The notes below the pieces were generated by a model. That model ran no database searches, was not told where the DNA came from, and saw only the letters and a list, made by a program, of their open reading frames with translations. Made by a program: the position numbers and the translations under genes. Source: Parelaphostrongylus tenuis (lineage: Eukaryota; Nematoda; Chromadorea; Rhabditida; Metastrongylidae). From it: DNA of 64,000 bases. The DNA lies in contig JAHQIW010005335.1 of the NCBI GenBank assembly GCA_019055375.1, positions 62,001-126,000 on the forward strand, in the 5' to 3' direction. The stretch's first letter is position 1. Each line of letters begins with the position of its first letter. Below are positions 34,091 through 46,207 of this stretch, in pieces.

Positions 34091-35066
34091 CTGGTAATTT
34101 GGTTGATTAGCACTCGCCCCAAAAGGGTCAATTGCGAGTTCTTTTGCTATTTGATGTCAAAATTTTGCACATCACTTAGCATGGAATGCATTATACAAAG
34201 CTCAAATGTTTTCCATAGAGTGTTGATCTCTCAACAAAGTCAACGTGTTGAAGTCCTATTTGATTTTCGAATTGTGCTAGCGTTTCCATTTTTGAGCACA
34301 TAAGCACTTCGGCAATAGAACTCTCTGATATACACAACTTCAATCTAAAATGTTGTTAGTATATCCATGGGATGAAGTGTCGTTTTGTTAAGTCTTCTTG
34401 TAGGGCAGTTTATGCGATTATTAATGTAGAATCTCACGCCCTATAATTCTCAATTAGTTATCTTCAGTAATGGAGTGAGATTTCTCAACGTCGTTATCGC
34501 GAGTGCAATGCTATTGATGTTGATGTTCGAACATTTCTTTTTTCTGATGCCTAAAATCATCTTTAATTCAATGAAATATTAAGTGTTCTCCCACGAAGCT
34601 TTCTCATTATTTGGTGCTAACCACAAACGCTCAATGCTTTATATTTTGATTTGCATTGAACTACTTCTCTATATAAAACGCTTTCTACACATTGAAATGT
34701 AGTTATATTGTGGAAGAAACACTGAGACTTGTGCAACATATATAGTGAGAAGTTTAAACAGTTTGCGTTCGTGATCCAATCCTTCGTTGTTCTTCTGTAT
34801 TCTGTTTCACTTATACTGGAGAATTGCTTTCTTTCTTGTGTATGACCGGATATATATGCTACAGGAGCACTTTTTTATAGCTCGTAATAAACAAACAGTA
34901 CACTGCACCTGGAGAAAGCTTGCCCAAGACGAGTGCTGGGCATACTTCAATGACAATATTATTCCCGCCAACTTTTTTCTAACTAGTGGCCATTTTGTTA
35001 TAAATGTTACAGTACAGTGCCTAATGTGCAGCTGATTCTTTCGAAGGTTCAGCCCACAACTACTCT

Positions 35067-36212
35067 ATGCAAGCTCACGAGCTGGAGCCGACGGACCTTG
35101 ACGCTGTGTTACTTCTGTGTGCGGCTACGGGAAAACTAGCCGAAGACAATCGCGCGAAAGACAAGATTAAGCACTGTTTCGATTTCCTGGTACGTAACCC
35201 AATACTTTTAACATTTTCATAGTTTTGAAGGACATGTAAGGCTTTTGTATCAATAGGTTTGGATATTTTGAGTCTTTGTGTATTAAGACACTTTTGGATA
35301 GAAAGCAGTGAAGGAGTGGAGCAAGTTAAAATGTATTCTCATAACTTAGATGAAAATCTGTTCGCAGAGCCTTTTGCTTTCGCACTGAACTTGAAGTAAT
35401 TTTTCATAGAAGAACTGCATATTCTGCTTTATCATTTTAGGTTGGTGATAAACCATTCACATCCTGGCCATTTTTCATAATCTTCCGTACACGATCAACT
35501 AACGTGACTTTCAATTACACAGTCGTATGTTGCACAATCAATATACAACTCATCTATTACTTATATTTTATTCTTATGCCACATAAATATTCAAAAATAC
35601 CTTGCCAAGGCCACTGCTTTCGAAGCTCATTCGTATGAGTTCTATCACACGAGAGGACGATTTGCATATCAAGTACTGCTGTGATAAAAAGCTTTTGCTG
35701 TGCGAAACAAATTCCTGAGAGAAATTCATTCAGATTGCAATGCTTGGTCCCAAGAAGCAAGAGGTGGAAAAAGCTTATGGAAGTCTTCCGAATGATGGAT
35801 TAGTGAAAACCATTTCTGGTCTGTTCTTGATTTGTCTTACAACTGTTCACTATGCGAAACTAGAATTTCTCCTTAGGGATTTCATTAGTAGATACAGCAT
35901 AATGGAAATTCGCACTGATTCTAAAGTGTTCTATTTGGTAGAACTTTCCATTTTCAGGCAAATGTTATGTCACCAGATGAAACTGAGAAAATCTTTTTCA
36001 TATGGAAAACCTATGACGCTTTGCGATTTTACACAGAAGCGGAAATCACTTTTGCTTAACGATAATTACGACTTTAGTATAGTTTCAAAACAGAACCATT
36101 TTAGGTTCTGATGATACCGATAGATCCGGAGTGTGTGATAGAACGCGAATACTTGGAAGAAGCCACTCAAATCCTCAAAGGCGAATATTATGTTAATTAT
36201 CTCGATATGTAA
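35067..36212 (+). CDS. Right-arm copy of unidentified gene G1
   Basis: First exon 35067-35189: 41 codons from ATG, MQAHELEPTDLDAVLLLCAA and then KIKHCFDFL, ending CTG before a consensus GTACGTAAC donor. A central frame opens at 35734 after ATTCATTCAG with IAMLGPKKQEVEKAYGSLPN and stays open over 120 codons; its true donor is not clear. Last exon 36105-36212 after CATTTTAG: VLMIPIDPECVIEREYLEEA, ending NYLDM-TAA. Donor, acceptors and frames are shared with the left arm, which argues for real exons. There is no hydrophobic leader and no known domain. It lies tail-to-tail with G2. It is the better preserved copy. Confidence 0.45.
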
Positions 36213-36567
36213 GTGATATCCATAAGCAGTTGATGAATTGTTTTGTTGTTTGAGTTCCATACAACGATAATAGTGGTGCGTTAGACTGATACGTCTTTGC
36301 GTCTTATATAGACGAAAACATGAATTGATAAGCATTTGGAATATTAAGAGCTCAACAAAAGAACAAACGAAGTGAGAGCGTCAACGTGAGTATGAAAAGG
36401 TTTTTTTCAGCAAATATAGAACTGCTTCGCACAGAACAAGACGAAGATGCATAATACAGTGCTTCCATTAGAGCGTAACACGTGCTCTAAAAATCTATTA
36501 TAATTACCTTCATCGCTTATCCTTTTATTTATCATCGACTATCACGAGTGAGTCGCCTGTAAACGGT

Positions 36568-37085
36568 CTATCTGATCCTGTCAGATGCATGAGTAGTCTT
36601 GTGGGTTTTACCCTCTCCAGTAGCTCGCTCTTTGTCCTCCAAGATCTTGGTAAAAAAGTGACCATATTTTTTTCACTGAGCGTCGTAGAACTTAACAGCA
36701 AACTGTGCATGTGCAACAATTGTCAAACAAGTCCACCATGTGCTCTGCTCACCTTCCTACTAGAGATTGGCATCTTAGCAAAGGCTTTGAGGTTTATTTG
36801 TTTACATAGATCGAAGGTCAAGTTCTCTCCCATATTTGTGTAGTCTCGCTCTTTGCATACACGGGAGCAAATTTTTCTACATATACCTTAGAAGAATAGA
36901 TGCAGTAGACAAATTGAGCACAAAATGCGGTAATGCTTATCTTTTAACAAGATTCTCGATAATTTTGAAAGCACACCAAGCGCCTTGTTTTCTTCCGTCA
37001 CCTGTTCTTTCTCCATGGACGTCGTTTTGGGAGAATATAGTTGAAAAACAACATTTGCACTTTCAATGGTGAAGTCGGCTAACAT
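36568..37085 (-). CDS. Right-arm copy of unidentified gene G2
   Basis: Minus-strand exons are 37085-37002 (MLADFTIESANVVFQLYSPK, ends CAG before GTGACG), 36833-36753 (MGENLTFDLCKQINLKAFAK, ends AAG before GTGAGC) and 36645-36568 (after TTTTTTACCAAG; ILEDKERATGEGKTHKTTHA, stop TAG). Exons two and three join in phase 0. The link from the first is less certain, because phase 0 requires an acceptor I could not fix. A further 77-codon frame (37345-37112, MSKGRAQTCENYARVIHKCF) lies upstream and is open in both arms. The downstream 240 bp are unusually similar between arms. An alternative frame through the last exon (LLERVKPTRLLMHLTG) ends at a TAA next to AATAAA. Small basic protein, function unknown. 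Confidence 0.4.
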
Positions 37086-38051
37086 TTATGCCGAGTTGCT
37101 GACGTTCCCTATTATGAGGACCATGGGAACTTTCCGCTTGGTAGCACGAGATTAGGAAGCGATGCGTTTTGCCGGACAAGAATTTTCATACGAGTGTCAG
37201 TAGTCTTTCCAAAGCTCAAGTTTCTGACTAATGCTGTACTTAACCCCTCTCTGAGGAAGTCCTTATTACACGCTTCTGTGAAAATAAAACATTTGTGTAT
37301 CACACGAGCATAATTCTCGCAGGTCTGAGCTCTTCCCTTAGACATTAGTAGTTATCCGATAGCGCAAGGTTGAATGATTTCAATGTCTTGCTGATTTTCT
37401 GGAAATACCTCTTCTCTGCAGTACTACAGGAAAAGTGAAGTGGATTTGTGTAAGCGAACATGTGTTTTTCCGGCTAATCTACGGGTTGGGCGTAGAAATG
37501 CAGGAGTCTGCCGGCGGTTTTAACGCGACGATAGATGGATGGAGCTGGTGCATCATGCAATATGATGCAGTTTTTGCTATTCAGTCAAAAATTTCTTCTC
37601 TGCTCAGAAGGAAGCTTCAGATTGAGCTTATGGCTCTGATACCACGATGTTACCTCTACACCTTCATATGCTTTTCGTACTTTCAGCGAAGTGCTAGTAG
37701 AATTTCGAGACAGATGTAAAACATAATTTTATTTTAAAATTTACAGCGCTATGAAAGACTCCTTTAAAAACGGCCATATACGGCACTAGCCAGAGACTTA
37801 AGCTTTCTAATGATTGCGAACTCTTGTGAAAGATTCTTGTCCTGCGAAAGAGATCGTTCCTTCATCCCGAGCTATCAAACTGGAATGAACCGAATGATGC
37901 CATCAATGGTGATCGTAGATTTCGTTCCTGTTATGTATTGTTCCCATTTTACATTGAATTTCGAGAATGGCACTAAATTTCAGTTGGGAGGTATTACCTT
38001 GTCGATTTTTTTTTTGTTGACGATATTAAATTGATAATAGAATGGTGACAA

Positions 38052-38305
38052 CGTTGGTATAAGACCCGCATTTCTGTAATTTTACTGCTTTCTAGCAGTG
38101 GTGTGGTGTTGAAATATTTATCTAAGAGTTTAAAAGGTACACAAGAAATCGGCAGTGGCAAGAGTTGGAACTTCGTTTCACTCTTAGCGGAGGCGCATGC
38201 TACCACTACGCCACCAAAACCTCCGCTTTAAGACCACTCTTTTTTCAATGAATAGTTCAGCCTAGTTCCACTATTAGAAAGCAGTAAAATTATAGAAACA
38301 TAGTT
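38052..38305 (-). repeat. SINE-A head in an inverted-repeat unit (left arm; mirror 62466-62719)
   Basis: Minus strand has GGTGGCGTAGTGGTAGCATG as the A-box part. The unit is bounded by TTTTACTGCTTTCTAGCAGT and CTATTAGAAAGCAGTAAAAT, inverted copies of each other. Homologous to 27346-27590. Confidence 0.6.
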
Positions 38306-38596
38306 TGCACAACCGATGAACTATCATCAATCCAACTGACAACGTTGGGGTATTATGCATCGTGAGTCATCTATGGAATGCTTTCGCTGTTGACTTTTTC
38401 GCGACGGCATGCATCTTTTTGGATGCATGGTTATTAGGTCTCCAACTATGTTTCCGAACATGATCCAGAAAATTAAAATTTCCTACGAATATAAATTTTT
38501 CTACTTACTTTGTGCAGAATTTTGTGGGCGTATTTTTGCACGTACTTCTCCAACAATAAAGCCGTCACGGAAAGTCGTTCACCACCATCGCCACCG

Positions 38597-40454
38597 CTAT
38601 AGGCAAAGGATTTCTATATCTGTCAAGAAAATTCTGCTAATGAACTTTTGTACATGGCGTTCAATGCGTGTGATTTTGTAACGGTAATTATGTTTTCGCA
38701 TCAAGAAAATCGTTTCAACGTCTAAGCTTTTGAGATGAAGGGCAGTTTTCGCTTTTTCCTGAGTTTAGCAATCAGTTGATAGCTTTAACTTTCGTTATTT
38801 CATTACTGTACTCTCTTTTAGAAAATTTCTTATCAGCAAATTGTGGCAACGAATTAGAAATTTACTGCTTTATTTTGGTGCGCATTATATCCATGGCTGA
38901 CGTATATGCCTCGTCTTTTCCAAAGAATTTCAGCAATCATTTAATATGAAAAGCTTCGTGCGGATATGGGTACCAAAATCATGTGAGCGGTAAAAGAAAT
39001 TATGTGTACATGGAGATCAAAAAAATTTAGCACTTAAGCAGCGCCTTCTCAAACCTGCGGTTGAAATCACCCTGCGCAGCTCATTTTGATAGGAGTGCGG
39101 TTCATTATTTGATTGGAGGTTTTTCTCTATCGATGAAATGCCTGAGTTACATGGTGCTTGCTTCAGCCTAATTGGGTAACGATTAAAGATCAATAAAAGT
39201 CTAGTGAAAAACCATTCATATAAACAAGCAAATCGAAAGATGCGCCCTAGAGATGACAAGTGATATTTCCATCACTATAGCACATTAAGAAGGACTTTTT
39301 AGGAACCAAGTGGAAATACTCTGTCCTCCGAAAAATTTAAAGAAATACGAGTGCATTACGGGGAATTCACGTCGTCTCCATAGGGTTAAGATTGCCCGAA
39401 TCAGGTTTTTTATTTCAACTTGCTGAACGCCTCGCAGCGGATATTGTCATTTAATACTTCAAAGTAAATCGCCTGCAAAAATTCTCCGACTTAGATCCAG
39501 TTCTATTATGACTTATAGTGTTTTTTTGGTTAGATCGTGTTGTTCTTCTCTAAAGTGCCGAGGTGGCTATGATACACTGTACTCAGTTTGCCAGCATAAT
39601 TATTTTGAATCGTGATCTACTTATAAATTATTGCAGGGTTTGTTTCAGTCCTGACGTTGTGTCATCATTGACTGGATTTCTAAACCACAAGATGGTCGAA
39701 TTCCCAAACTTGTGCAACTATTTCAGGCTGTGTTGAGTTGACGAGATTCAGTTTACCATTAAAATGCAAGTTGCAGTGGTGTTCAAACTTGTTTTCGTAG
39801 CTTAACTGTTTGAGAAAAATTGGTGATCAAACACGAATGGTTCGAATTTACGGTATTTCGTATTTGGAAAGGTGTTTTAGGCACTAATAGGATAACGCCA
39901 GGACGGAAACTTTTAAGGCGGCGATTTTAAAATGGGTCTGAGGAACTGCGCACTTAACACCTCGATTCGTTGTTCATCCATTCTGAAGAAGATTTGCGCG
40001 CTGCAGTCGCTCAATAATTCCCCTTTTGCAATATTTTCGGGCTTAGTTTGAGTTATTATTTGGAGGGAATTGCAGTAATGCAGTATTACTGGACTTGTGG
40101 ATGCTAGAGGCAAGTTTTCACAGCCACACTTCGACTTCAGGGCACCGTTTTTGAGATCGAAAAATTAAATATGAGTGCGCACTCTTTTTTCTTCGGAATC
40201 TATATTTTGTGCATCAATCAATTATGCAGTCGAGTTTCATAAAATGAACATCATCATCTCCACCAGCCCGTGTATGCTCTTGCGGATTATGGTATTATTC
40301 CAAAGGATCTGTTCCTACCTTCATGGCGTCAATCCGCGAGCTTTTCTCTATGTGCCTGCCATATCATTCGGTTCTCAAGTGCATTGGTTATCGCCAGTTA
40401 TTGACAGCCAACGAAATGTCGACTTCATTGCATAATTCTACTTTTTCTTTTTAG
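38597..40454. other. No confident gene (mirror 60317-62174)
   Basis: On plus, the acceptor AATTATTGCAG at 39636 opens 34 codons (CFSPDVVSSLTGFLNHKMVE), and another acceptor at about 40220 opens frames near 40.2-40.4 kb. None links to a neighbour in phase. No element recognised. Confidence 0.3.
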
Positions 40455-40716
40455 TTTCGTCCAGAAAGGACTTCCTGAATCTCGAAAAGCTTTGCTTTAC
40501 GCGTTTACATCTCTTCTTCACACCCGTTTGAAAATCAAACGTACCCGCAAACTAGTGAACGGGCACGCTCTGTATTCCATTGCTTTTGTGATTTTTTTTC
40601 CGGCTCATGATTGTGAGCGTTCTCGATGGATGCGTAATCAAAGCAAATCTCTTGATGACTATACGAGAGCAACTGGAAAATCACGATTAAATCACTATAT
40701 AAGGGCAGATCTTTGA
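40455..40716 (+). CDS. Candidate terminal exon, unidentified (mirror 60055-60316, minus)
   Basis: After a strong acceptor (CTTTTTCTTTTTAG) one frame is open for 86 codons to TGA: FVQKGLPESRKALLYAFTSL, LLHTRLKIKRTRKLVNGHAL, a hydrophobic stretch SIAFVIFFPAH, then a basic polar tail. A possible donor (GTGAGC) after CATGATT would shorten it to about 52 codons. The length after a good acceptor is above chance. No family recognised. Present identically in both arms. Confidence 0.35.
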
Positions 40717-42814
40717 GGTACTGTGTGAACGAAAAGGTACCGTGCAACCGACGAGGCCGTAACGATTAAACACGTGCCTTTCTCTCTATAACTACCCATA
40801 ACAGACCTCATGAAAGGCTCGGAATACGTCATAAATAATAATTATTGAGCTGTAGCTGTCATCTATTGATTTGATGGCGCCTGCTTTCTGACAGTATGCA
40901 CCTTGCTGGCGACATAAACACATCGGTCAAAGACACTTTTCCCACATTGACTTAGTGGCTTATGTGGCGTTGGCTTTCCATTGCTTAGTTGTCGTTACAT
41001 CATCCGGCTCGACAACAGAGACGTATACTGAAAATATAAATTCCATTGAAATAATTTTAGAAGTGAGAAGAGGCGTTCTGATACTCATTTTGGTGAGTGC
41101 GTGGTGTCAGGTGTCGAACTCTCCCCACTGAAGTCGATTATATTATTGCAACCGACGAGTGTCGGCTTATGCGACGTTTATTTTAAACGATATGAATGAC
41201 AAATCTGATCTCACTTGGCCATGTTGCTCGTAACATTTAGTGTATCTCTCAGGTTTGGCTGTCCTCTCCCTCTAAATGCGTTAAGTAGATCATTGAAGGA
41301 TACGTTAGAGGCAGGCTGAGAAACCGACCTTCTGATCTCAGTGATGCCGTGTTATCTTTGGACAATTGGAGAAATGCGATCATTCATTTCTGATGAAGCT
41401 TTGATTCCACAACAGGTATGTTGTCCTACGCATTATAATCGCTCTCTCTGTGTGTGTAATGTCACTTGGCCATCCATAGTGACTGTTTTTAAGACACACA
41501 CAGATTTTACTTCAACCCATTAGTGGGAGAGGTGAATCATTGCGAAAACCCCTGAAAAAATCATGCATGTTTTAACCTCCAGGTGCTATCGTGGAATGTT
41601 GATCTTCATTTAGCATCGCTACATTAGCAGAAATGTATATGATGTCAGATGTAATGTAATTAGATTGTTTGCACAAGTATTCCAAGTTCTTTCTACCGTA
41701 CTAGATGAGAATGGAGTTAGCGTGGGTAAGTCGACGTGTCTCATCTTCTTCATAGCTTCAAACTTCAAGAAACACCCTTGCAATGTATTCTGTAAATGCT
41801 GGTCAGATAGACCAAAGCGTTGTTTGTTTGGTTAATGGCCGGCTAAGATATTGATACGATCGATCGTAAGAGCTGATGCCATCGGTCGTCGAAATATGAG
41901 AGATTGAAAGTTTTTGATAATGACTGTTGGTTGATTGAGGAATACGGACAGCGATTTCATACATGGCTGGCTACCAGTGATGATGCTCGTTATATGAGCG
42001 TTTCCTGTTGACCATAAGAGTGCCTTTTGTCTTGCATATTTTCTCGTGAAAACTGTAAACTTGTCCACTTACAAAAAAAGTTGTTATTGTTTACCTGAAT
42101 TCACTCAACGACATCCCATGACTTCGTGTTTTGCCTAATGAGTCGATTAAGTGAGGACGAGTAGCAAACGGGTCATTTGAAAATTGATACAGTTTGAGCA
42201 GCGATCGCCATTGATTATCACTGATCAATGTTCTTGTGAAGTAAAGAATGAAGGCCAAATTCAATTATATCGCCTAAGGATCCTTGTTCCGTGGAAGTGT
42301 TACTGTAGCTCCGCAAATTATTCCTGCCGTTCTCTGATACTTTAATGCCATGCAAACATGGTTGTCGTGTGAAATACCTTTAGTGGTTTCACTACTCCCA
42401 ATATTTGACCACTATTACATATTCTTTTTATATGTTGCAATCACTATACGACGAGCGCCGAAAAACATAGTCAAACGTGGAAGTGAGGATTCCTAATTAA
42501 AACTCTAAATTGATCTCGCCAAATTGTCCGGGAAATTCTCGCACTGAAGTAAGTCGATTGGAACAAGTTCGTCTCTCATGTGGCTTGAAAGGAAACTCAA
42601 ATATTTCTGACTACTTGTACCTGTGCTGAGTATGGTCTTTGATCGATTCGTCATGAGCGAAACATGGATAAACATAAATAAGAAAGCATCAAATCGTTTA
42701 GTAAGAGTGTGAACTATGATCTTTTTGTGAGCATCTGGTGTTCCTTAAAAAAATTGTAGAAAAAGCAGTGGCGTTTAATTCTAGGTTGCAACGATGAAGC
42801 GTTATTCATATAGA

Positions 42815-42815
<1 letters not shown>
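40717..42815. other. No recognisable gene (mirror 57956-60054)
   Basis: AT-rich, short frames only. GCAACCGACGAG occurs twice about 400 bp apart (40744 and 41149). Confidence 0.35.

Positions 42816-42845
<30 letters not shown>
42816..42845 (+). repeat. (TA)15 microsatellite (mirror 57926-57955)
   Basis: Thirty nt of alternating TA. Same length in both arms, which is unusual for so mutable a tract and supports a very recent duplication or a shared origin in assembly. Confidence 0.9.
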
Positions 42846-42847
<2 letters not shown>

Positions 42848-43379
42848 TGGATTTATGGAAAGTTTTCATATATATGACAATAGAACAAAGTCTCCTCTAC
42901 AACTCTATAAAAGTCCTATAGCCATCGCTCGCTAGTATTGATAAAAAAGTTTTTTCGAATCATCGCTGAAATGGCATCGCGTTTCAATGTACAGTATCAT
43001 TTTTGACGAACAGTCCGTTTTTCAATGATCGTTTTCGCAAGTTTCAACCAAATATAGCCTTATCGAAGTTTCTTCGAAAAAAATTTTGTTTTTAGTCGTC
43101 TTTCGCCTTCATTTCCACCACGCGCATAAATTTCTGGAAGCATACTCATTTCGCTCATGTTTCATTATAGGCACCTTTTTCAACCATTTAAGGGAAACGT
43201 GTCTTTTGAGTATTCCAAGAGCTTTTCACAAATCTTTTGACAGCTCAAACCACGAAAACTTTGATGTAAATCTTTTTTTTTGAAAGCCTTCTTCAACTCG
43301 CATTACGCGAGCATTACCAGCTGCATGCCAGTGTAATGATTGCGTGACGAGTTTAATAATATTTTTTGACTGCTACAGA

Positions 43380-43990
43380 GCACTAAGAAATCTTTTAAAA
43401 AACTAAATATTTGGTTATGATTGTCAAAATCTAGGCTATCAAGCAATTACTAGAGATCTCAAGAAAAATTTTGGCTAAGTGAGAAATGCTTGAGTGTGAA
43501 ACATATTATTATTTTAGCCGCTGCAGCGCAATAAAAAGGTTATCCTAAAAATCAAATGAATTCTCAGAATTCTCAAGACTTAAGCTATCAAAGGAGTGTT
43601 GGAATTCTTGGAAAATTAAAGAATGCATTTTTTCCAAGAGCTCGAATCAAAGTGCGGAACAATTAAAATGATGCAGATTTGCGACACCTACTGCTCTTTT
43701 GGCTGCTACAGGCAATGACAGTTTTCGGAGAAAGCCAATTGCATAGTTGAAACTGCCGAGGTTCAAGCTATCGAATATATGTTGGAATTCTGAGGAAAAA
43801 GCTCTATTAAGCGAAAAGTGCGCGAGTGTGGAACATATTTTGGTCTTACTATTGAACATTATAAATAGGCCATCTAAAAAATAATATACATAGTTGAAAT
43901 TCCTGTGATTTAAGCTATCGAATAACTACTAAAATTCTAAGCCTTATCAGGAAACGCATTTCCTCCGATGGAGAAAACAGGGTGCGGATT
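43380..43990 (+). repeat. Degenerate tandem repeat, about 145-185 bp units (mirror 56781-57391)
   Basis: Four diverged units carry the motif AAGCTATCGAATNACT (variants at 43434, 43582, 43765 and 43910), followed by GAATTCTNAG-like sequence, GTGNGGAACATATT and GCTGCAGNGCAATAAA-like sequence. Single relatives of the motif are scattered through the window at 10.0, 10.8, 13.0, 23.0 and 45.8 kb. Confidence 0.55.
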
Positions 43991-44081
43991 GCGAAAGTGA
44001 ACTTCATTTCTCACGTCAAGAACAAATCGCGAAGGTGATCACACGATATTATGCTCACGTGCAAGGAGCCAGGCAATTTAT

Positions 44082-44667
44082 TAGGTTGGAAAAAGTTCTG
44101 GGAGTGATGTAGTGAATTGGAAATTTATGCATGAATTCCAAACAAAGGCAATAATATTTATCATCAAAATGAAGGTCATTGTTTTCTACGGCTTTCTGCC
44201 ATCGATCCGCCAAGTTTCGGATCCGGTCGAAGTTCCATGCCTTCAAGTTAGATTCAAAGAACTTTTGACATGCTTCTTCAAGTTAATCAAACAATTCAAA
44301 TCTTCTCCTCATTTCTTCTTTTTTCGTGGCTTCTTGTGGACAAAGCTAAGCTGGTGGAAATAAGTTAGCGCACTAGTATGAGAAACATGAAGTTCGCTTG
44401 ACAACTCGCGAGCACTTGACGACGGTTCTTCTTTTGAAGCAGCAATCAAATCTTCCTGTTCAACTTTGTAGGGCGTTCTGAACAAGGCTTGTCTTTGAGT
44501 TCTAAACCTCTGGCATTGTAGCGTTGAAACCAACGTCCTGCATCAGAGTTGCTATTTGTGCTTACCTTTCAACTTCTTTGATTTTATCGACTGCAGCTCG
44601 CTGCGAAAGAATTTATTATCCAATAATGACGCAGTAAAACACGAACTTCGATTGTATCGTTGGACAT
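44082..44667 (-). mobile_element. Internally deleted mariner element, left arm
   Basis: On minus: MSNDTIEVRVLLRHYW at the start of the transposase, AGRWFQRYNARGLELKDKP, then EDLIAASKEEPSSSARELS and ELHVSHTSALTYFHQLSFVH for the DNA-binding domain. The C-terminal end WNFDRIRNLADRWQKAVENN follows directly, with the whole DDD catalytic core missing. A terminal TTAGGTTGGAAAAAGTT at 44081-44097 is the 3' inverted repeat. Frames are broken in the first 150 bp. It could only move with a transposase supplied by another copy. Exact mirror on the right arm. Confidence 0.85.
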
Positions 44668-45235
44668 GACGAAGGCTTGGAACAAAGTGATAATGGACGA
44701 ATAATATTTAGGCCTACAGTGGGAAAATACCACGTAAGAAACTGTAATATTCCCATGATATGCGCAGAACTTATCTCAGATTTATTATATGTGCCCCAGA
44801 GCTTTCTTCCCAACCGTAGTGCATTACCAATTTCCCGAATATGTAGCTTTCTGGAAAGTGCAAATGTTTGGGACAAAGGCTTTTCCTTCAACGAAGATCC
44901 TCTTACAGAACTCATTGCATTAATATTCAATCTCTTCGTAGCGATGAGATATGCTCAAAAATCAGATTCTTTTTTATAATATCACACAAGGTCCGCATAG
45001 AATCGAAACAATGTACTTCTAGAGCAAAGGTTTAGAAGGATAAAACTCTCGGCGTCAAAGAATTTTTAAGGGATGCGCCATGCAACCGTTCTTATATTTT
45101 CGTTAAAGGTGATTGAATGCATATCTAGCCTTTACAGTAACTCGCAAAGGTCTACCGATATATTGAGCCAATGCTGCTTATGCTCCCACATAAGTTTGGC
45201 ACAAATTCAATTACCCCGAAAGATTGGAAGGTTTG

Positions 45236-45320
45236 GTGAGCCATGAGTGCTAGGAAGAACCCATGACTTTGTGTGCGATTCAGAGAACCATAACCACTGC
45301 GCCACAAGCGCTTTGAAGCA
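45236..45320 (-). repeat. tRNA-like sequence (left arm; mirror 55451-55535)
   Basis: On minus: GCGCTTGTGGCGCAGTGG as an A-box region and CATGGGTTCTTCCTAGC as a decayed B box. The spacing is tRNA-like but the T arm and acceptor stem do not pair. Probably a third tRNA-derived repeat type. Confidence 0.45.
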
Positions 45321-45591
45321 CAAAGTTATCCTTTTTTTTGTTAGCAAAAGTTACTACGAAGATCTCCTTACTAATCAGATTTAGTGAAAAGTTTTCCCGT
45401 TTTGGAAGTGTTGAGTGATTACTAACAGGCTAGTGGAATGCTCTGCTGAGTGAAAAAAGAGGAAAAATACGAACACATTCACGCGATGCGACTGCGCTTC
45501 ACTCATTTCGTAAGGAATAATGGAGTTTTTCAAGAAAGCTGGGAGATCTTCCCACTGAATGTATGTTTTTATGTGCCCTTACAGTAACAAT

Positions 45592-45623
45592 CTATCTAAT
45601 CTAATCTAATCTAATCTAGTCTA
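45592..45623 (+). repeat. (CTAAT)n short tandem repeat (mirror 55148-55179)
   Basis: Four to five units of CTAAT with CTATCTAAT and CTAGTCTAA edges. Same length in both arms. Confidence 0.8.
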
Positions 45624-46207
45624 AAATATCACTACATAACATCAAAAACTCCGTTTTGAAATTCAAAATGAACTGTGATTGCAAAACATCTTATTTTATT
45701 GGTTAGATGAACGCAGTATGAAGGTCGAAGCAGAAACCAAGCATAGTTTCGGAATTAGCACTTTTCAAGCTATCGAACGATTATAAAAACATAGGCTAAA
45801 AAAAAAAGAAACAATTGTTGAATGACGGTTGCAAGATGTGGGTTTTCTTGTCAAGAAACAGTCCATTTCTTGACACGTAGGCGTTTTTTCAAAAAGGAGT
45901 GCAAAAACCTTCACATGGATTTCTTTAGTAATATTTGATCATTGGGTAGTGGTAATGATGCAAATTTTTTCTCAGAACCCTAATTACCAAGTAATCTTCT
46001 CCCGCATTTCCACTTCCTATGCGCGCCGTAGCAAACTCTGGCGCGCGAAATGCCCCTTGGCTCAATATGACCCATATAGTTTCCAAGCTGTTAAATCACC
46101 ACATGTCGTGAGACACTGCAGAGTTTTGAAAGTCCTACGTTGCAGTTACCAACAGTCGAGCGCTCATGATTGATAGAATAAACATAACTTCACTTTTAAC
46201 TGTTTAG

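Larger units (their letters stand above)
33091..38307 (-). repeat. Old large inverted repeat, right arm
   Basis: Reverse-complement partner of 27346-32742. Its outermost 0.9 kb (37393-38307) is also the outer end of the young palindrome's left arm and therefore occurs a third time at 62466-63376. Confidence 0.9.

Noticed and set aside
35740..36111. Single-exon 123-codon protein
   Set aside because: The left-arm version of the frame is shorter and differs mostly by amino-acid changes. I treat it as part of a multi-exon gene with an unclear donor, not as a stand-alone protein.
43380..43990. CRISPR-like array
   Set aside because: Units are long, diverged and not separated by unique spacers, and the genome is eukaryotic.
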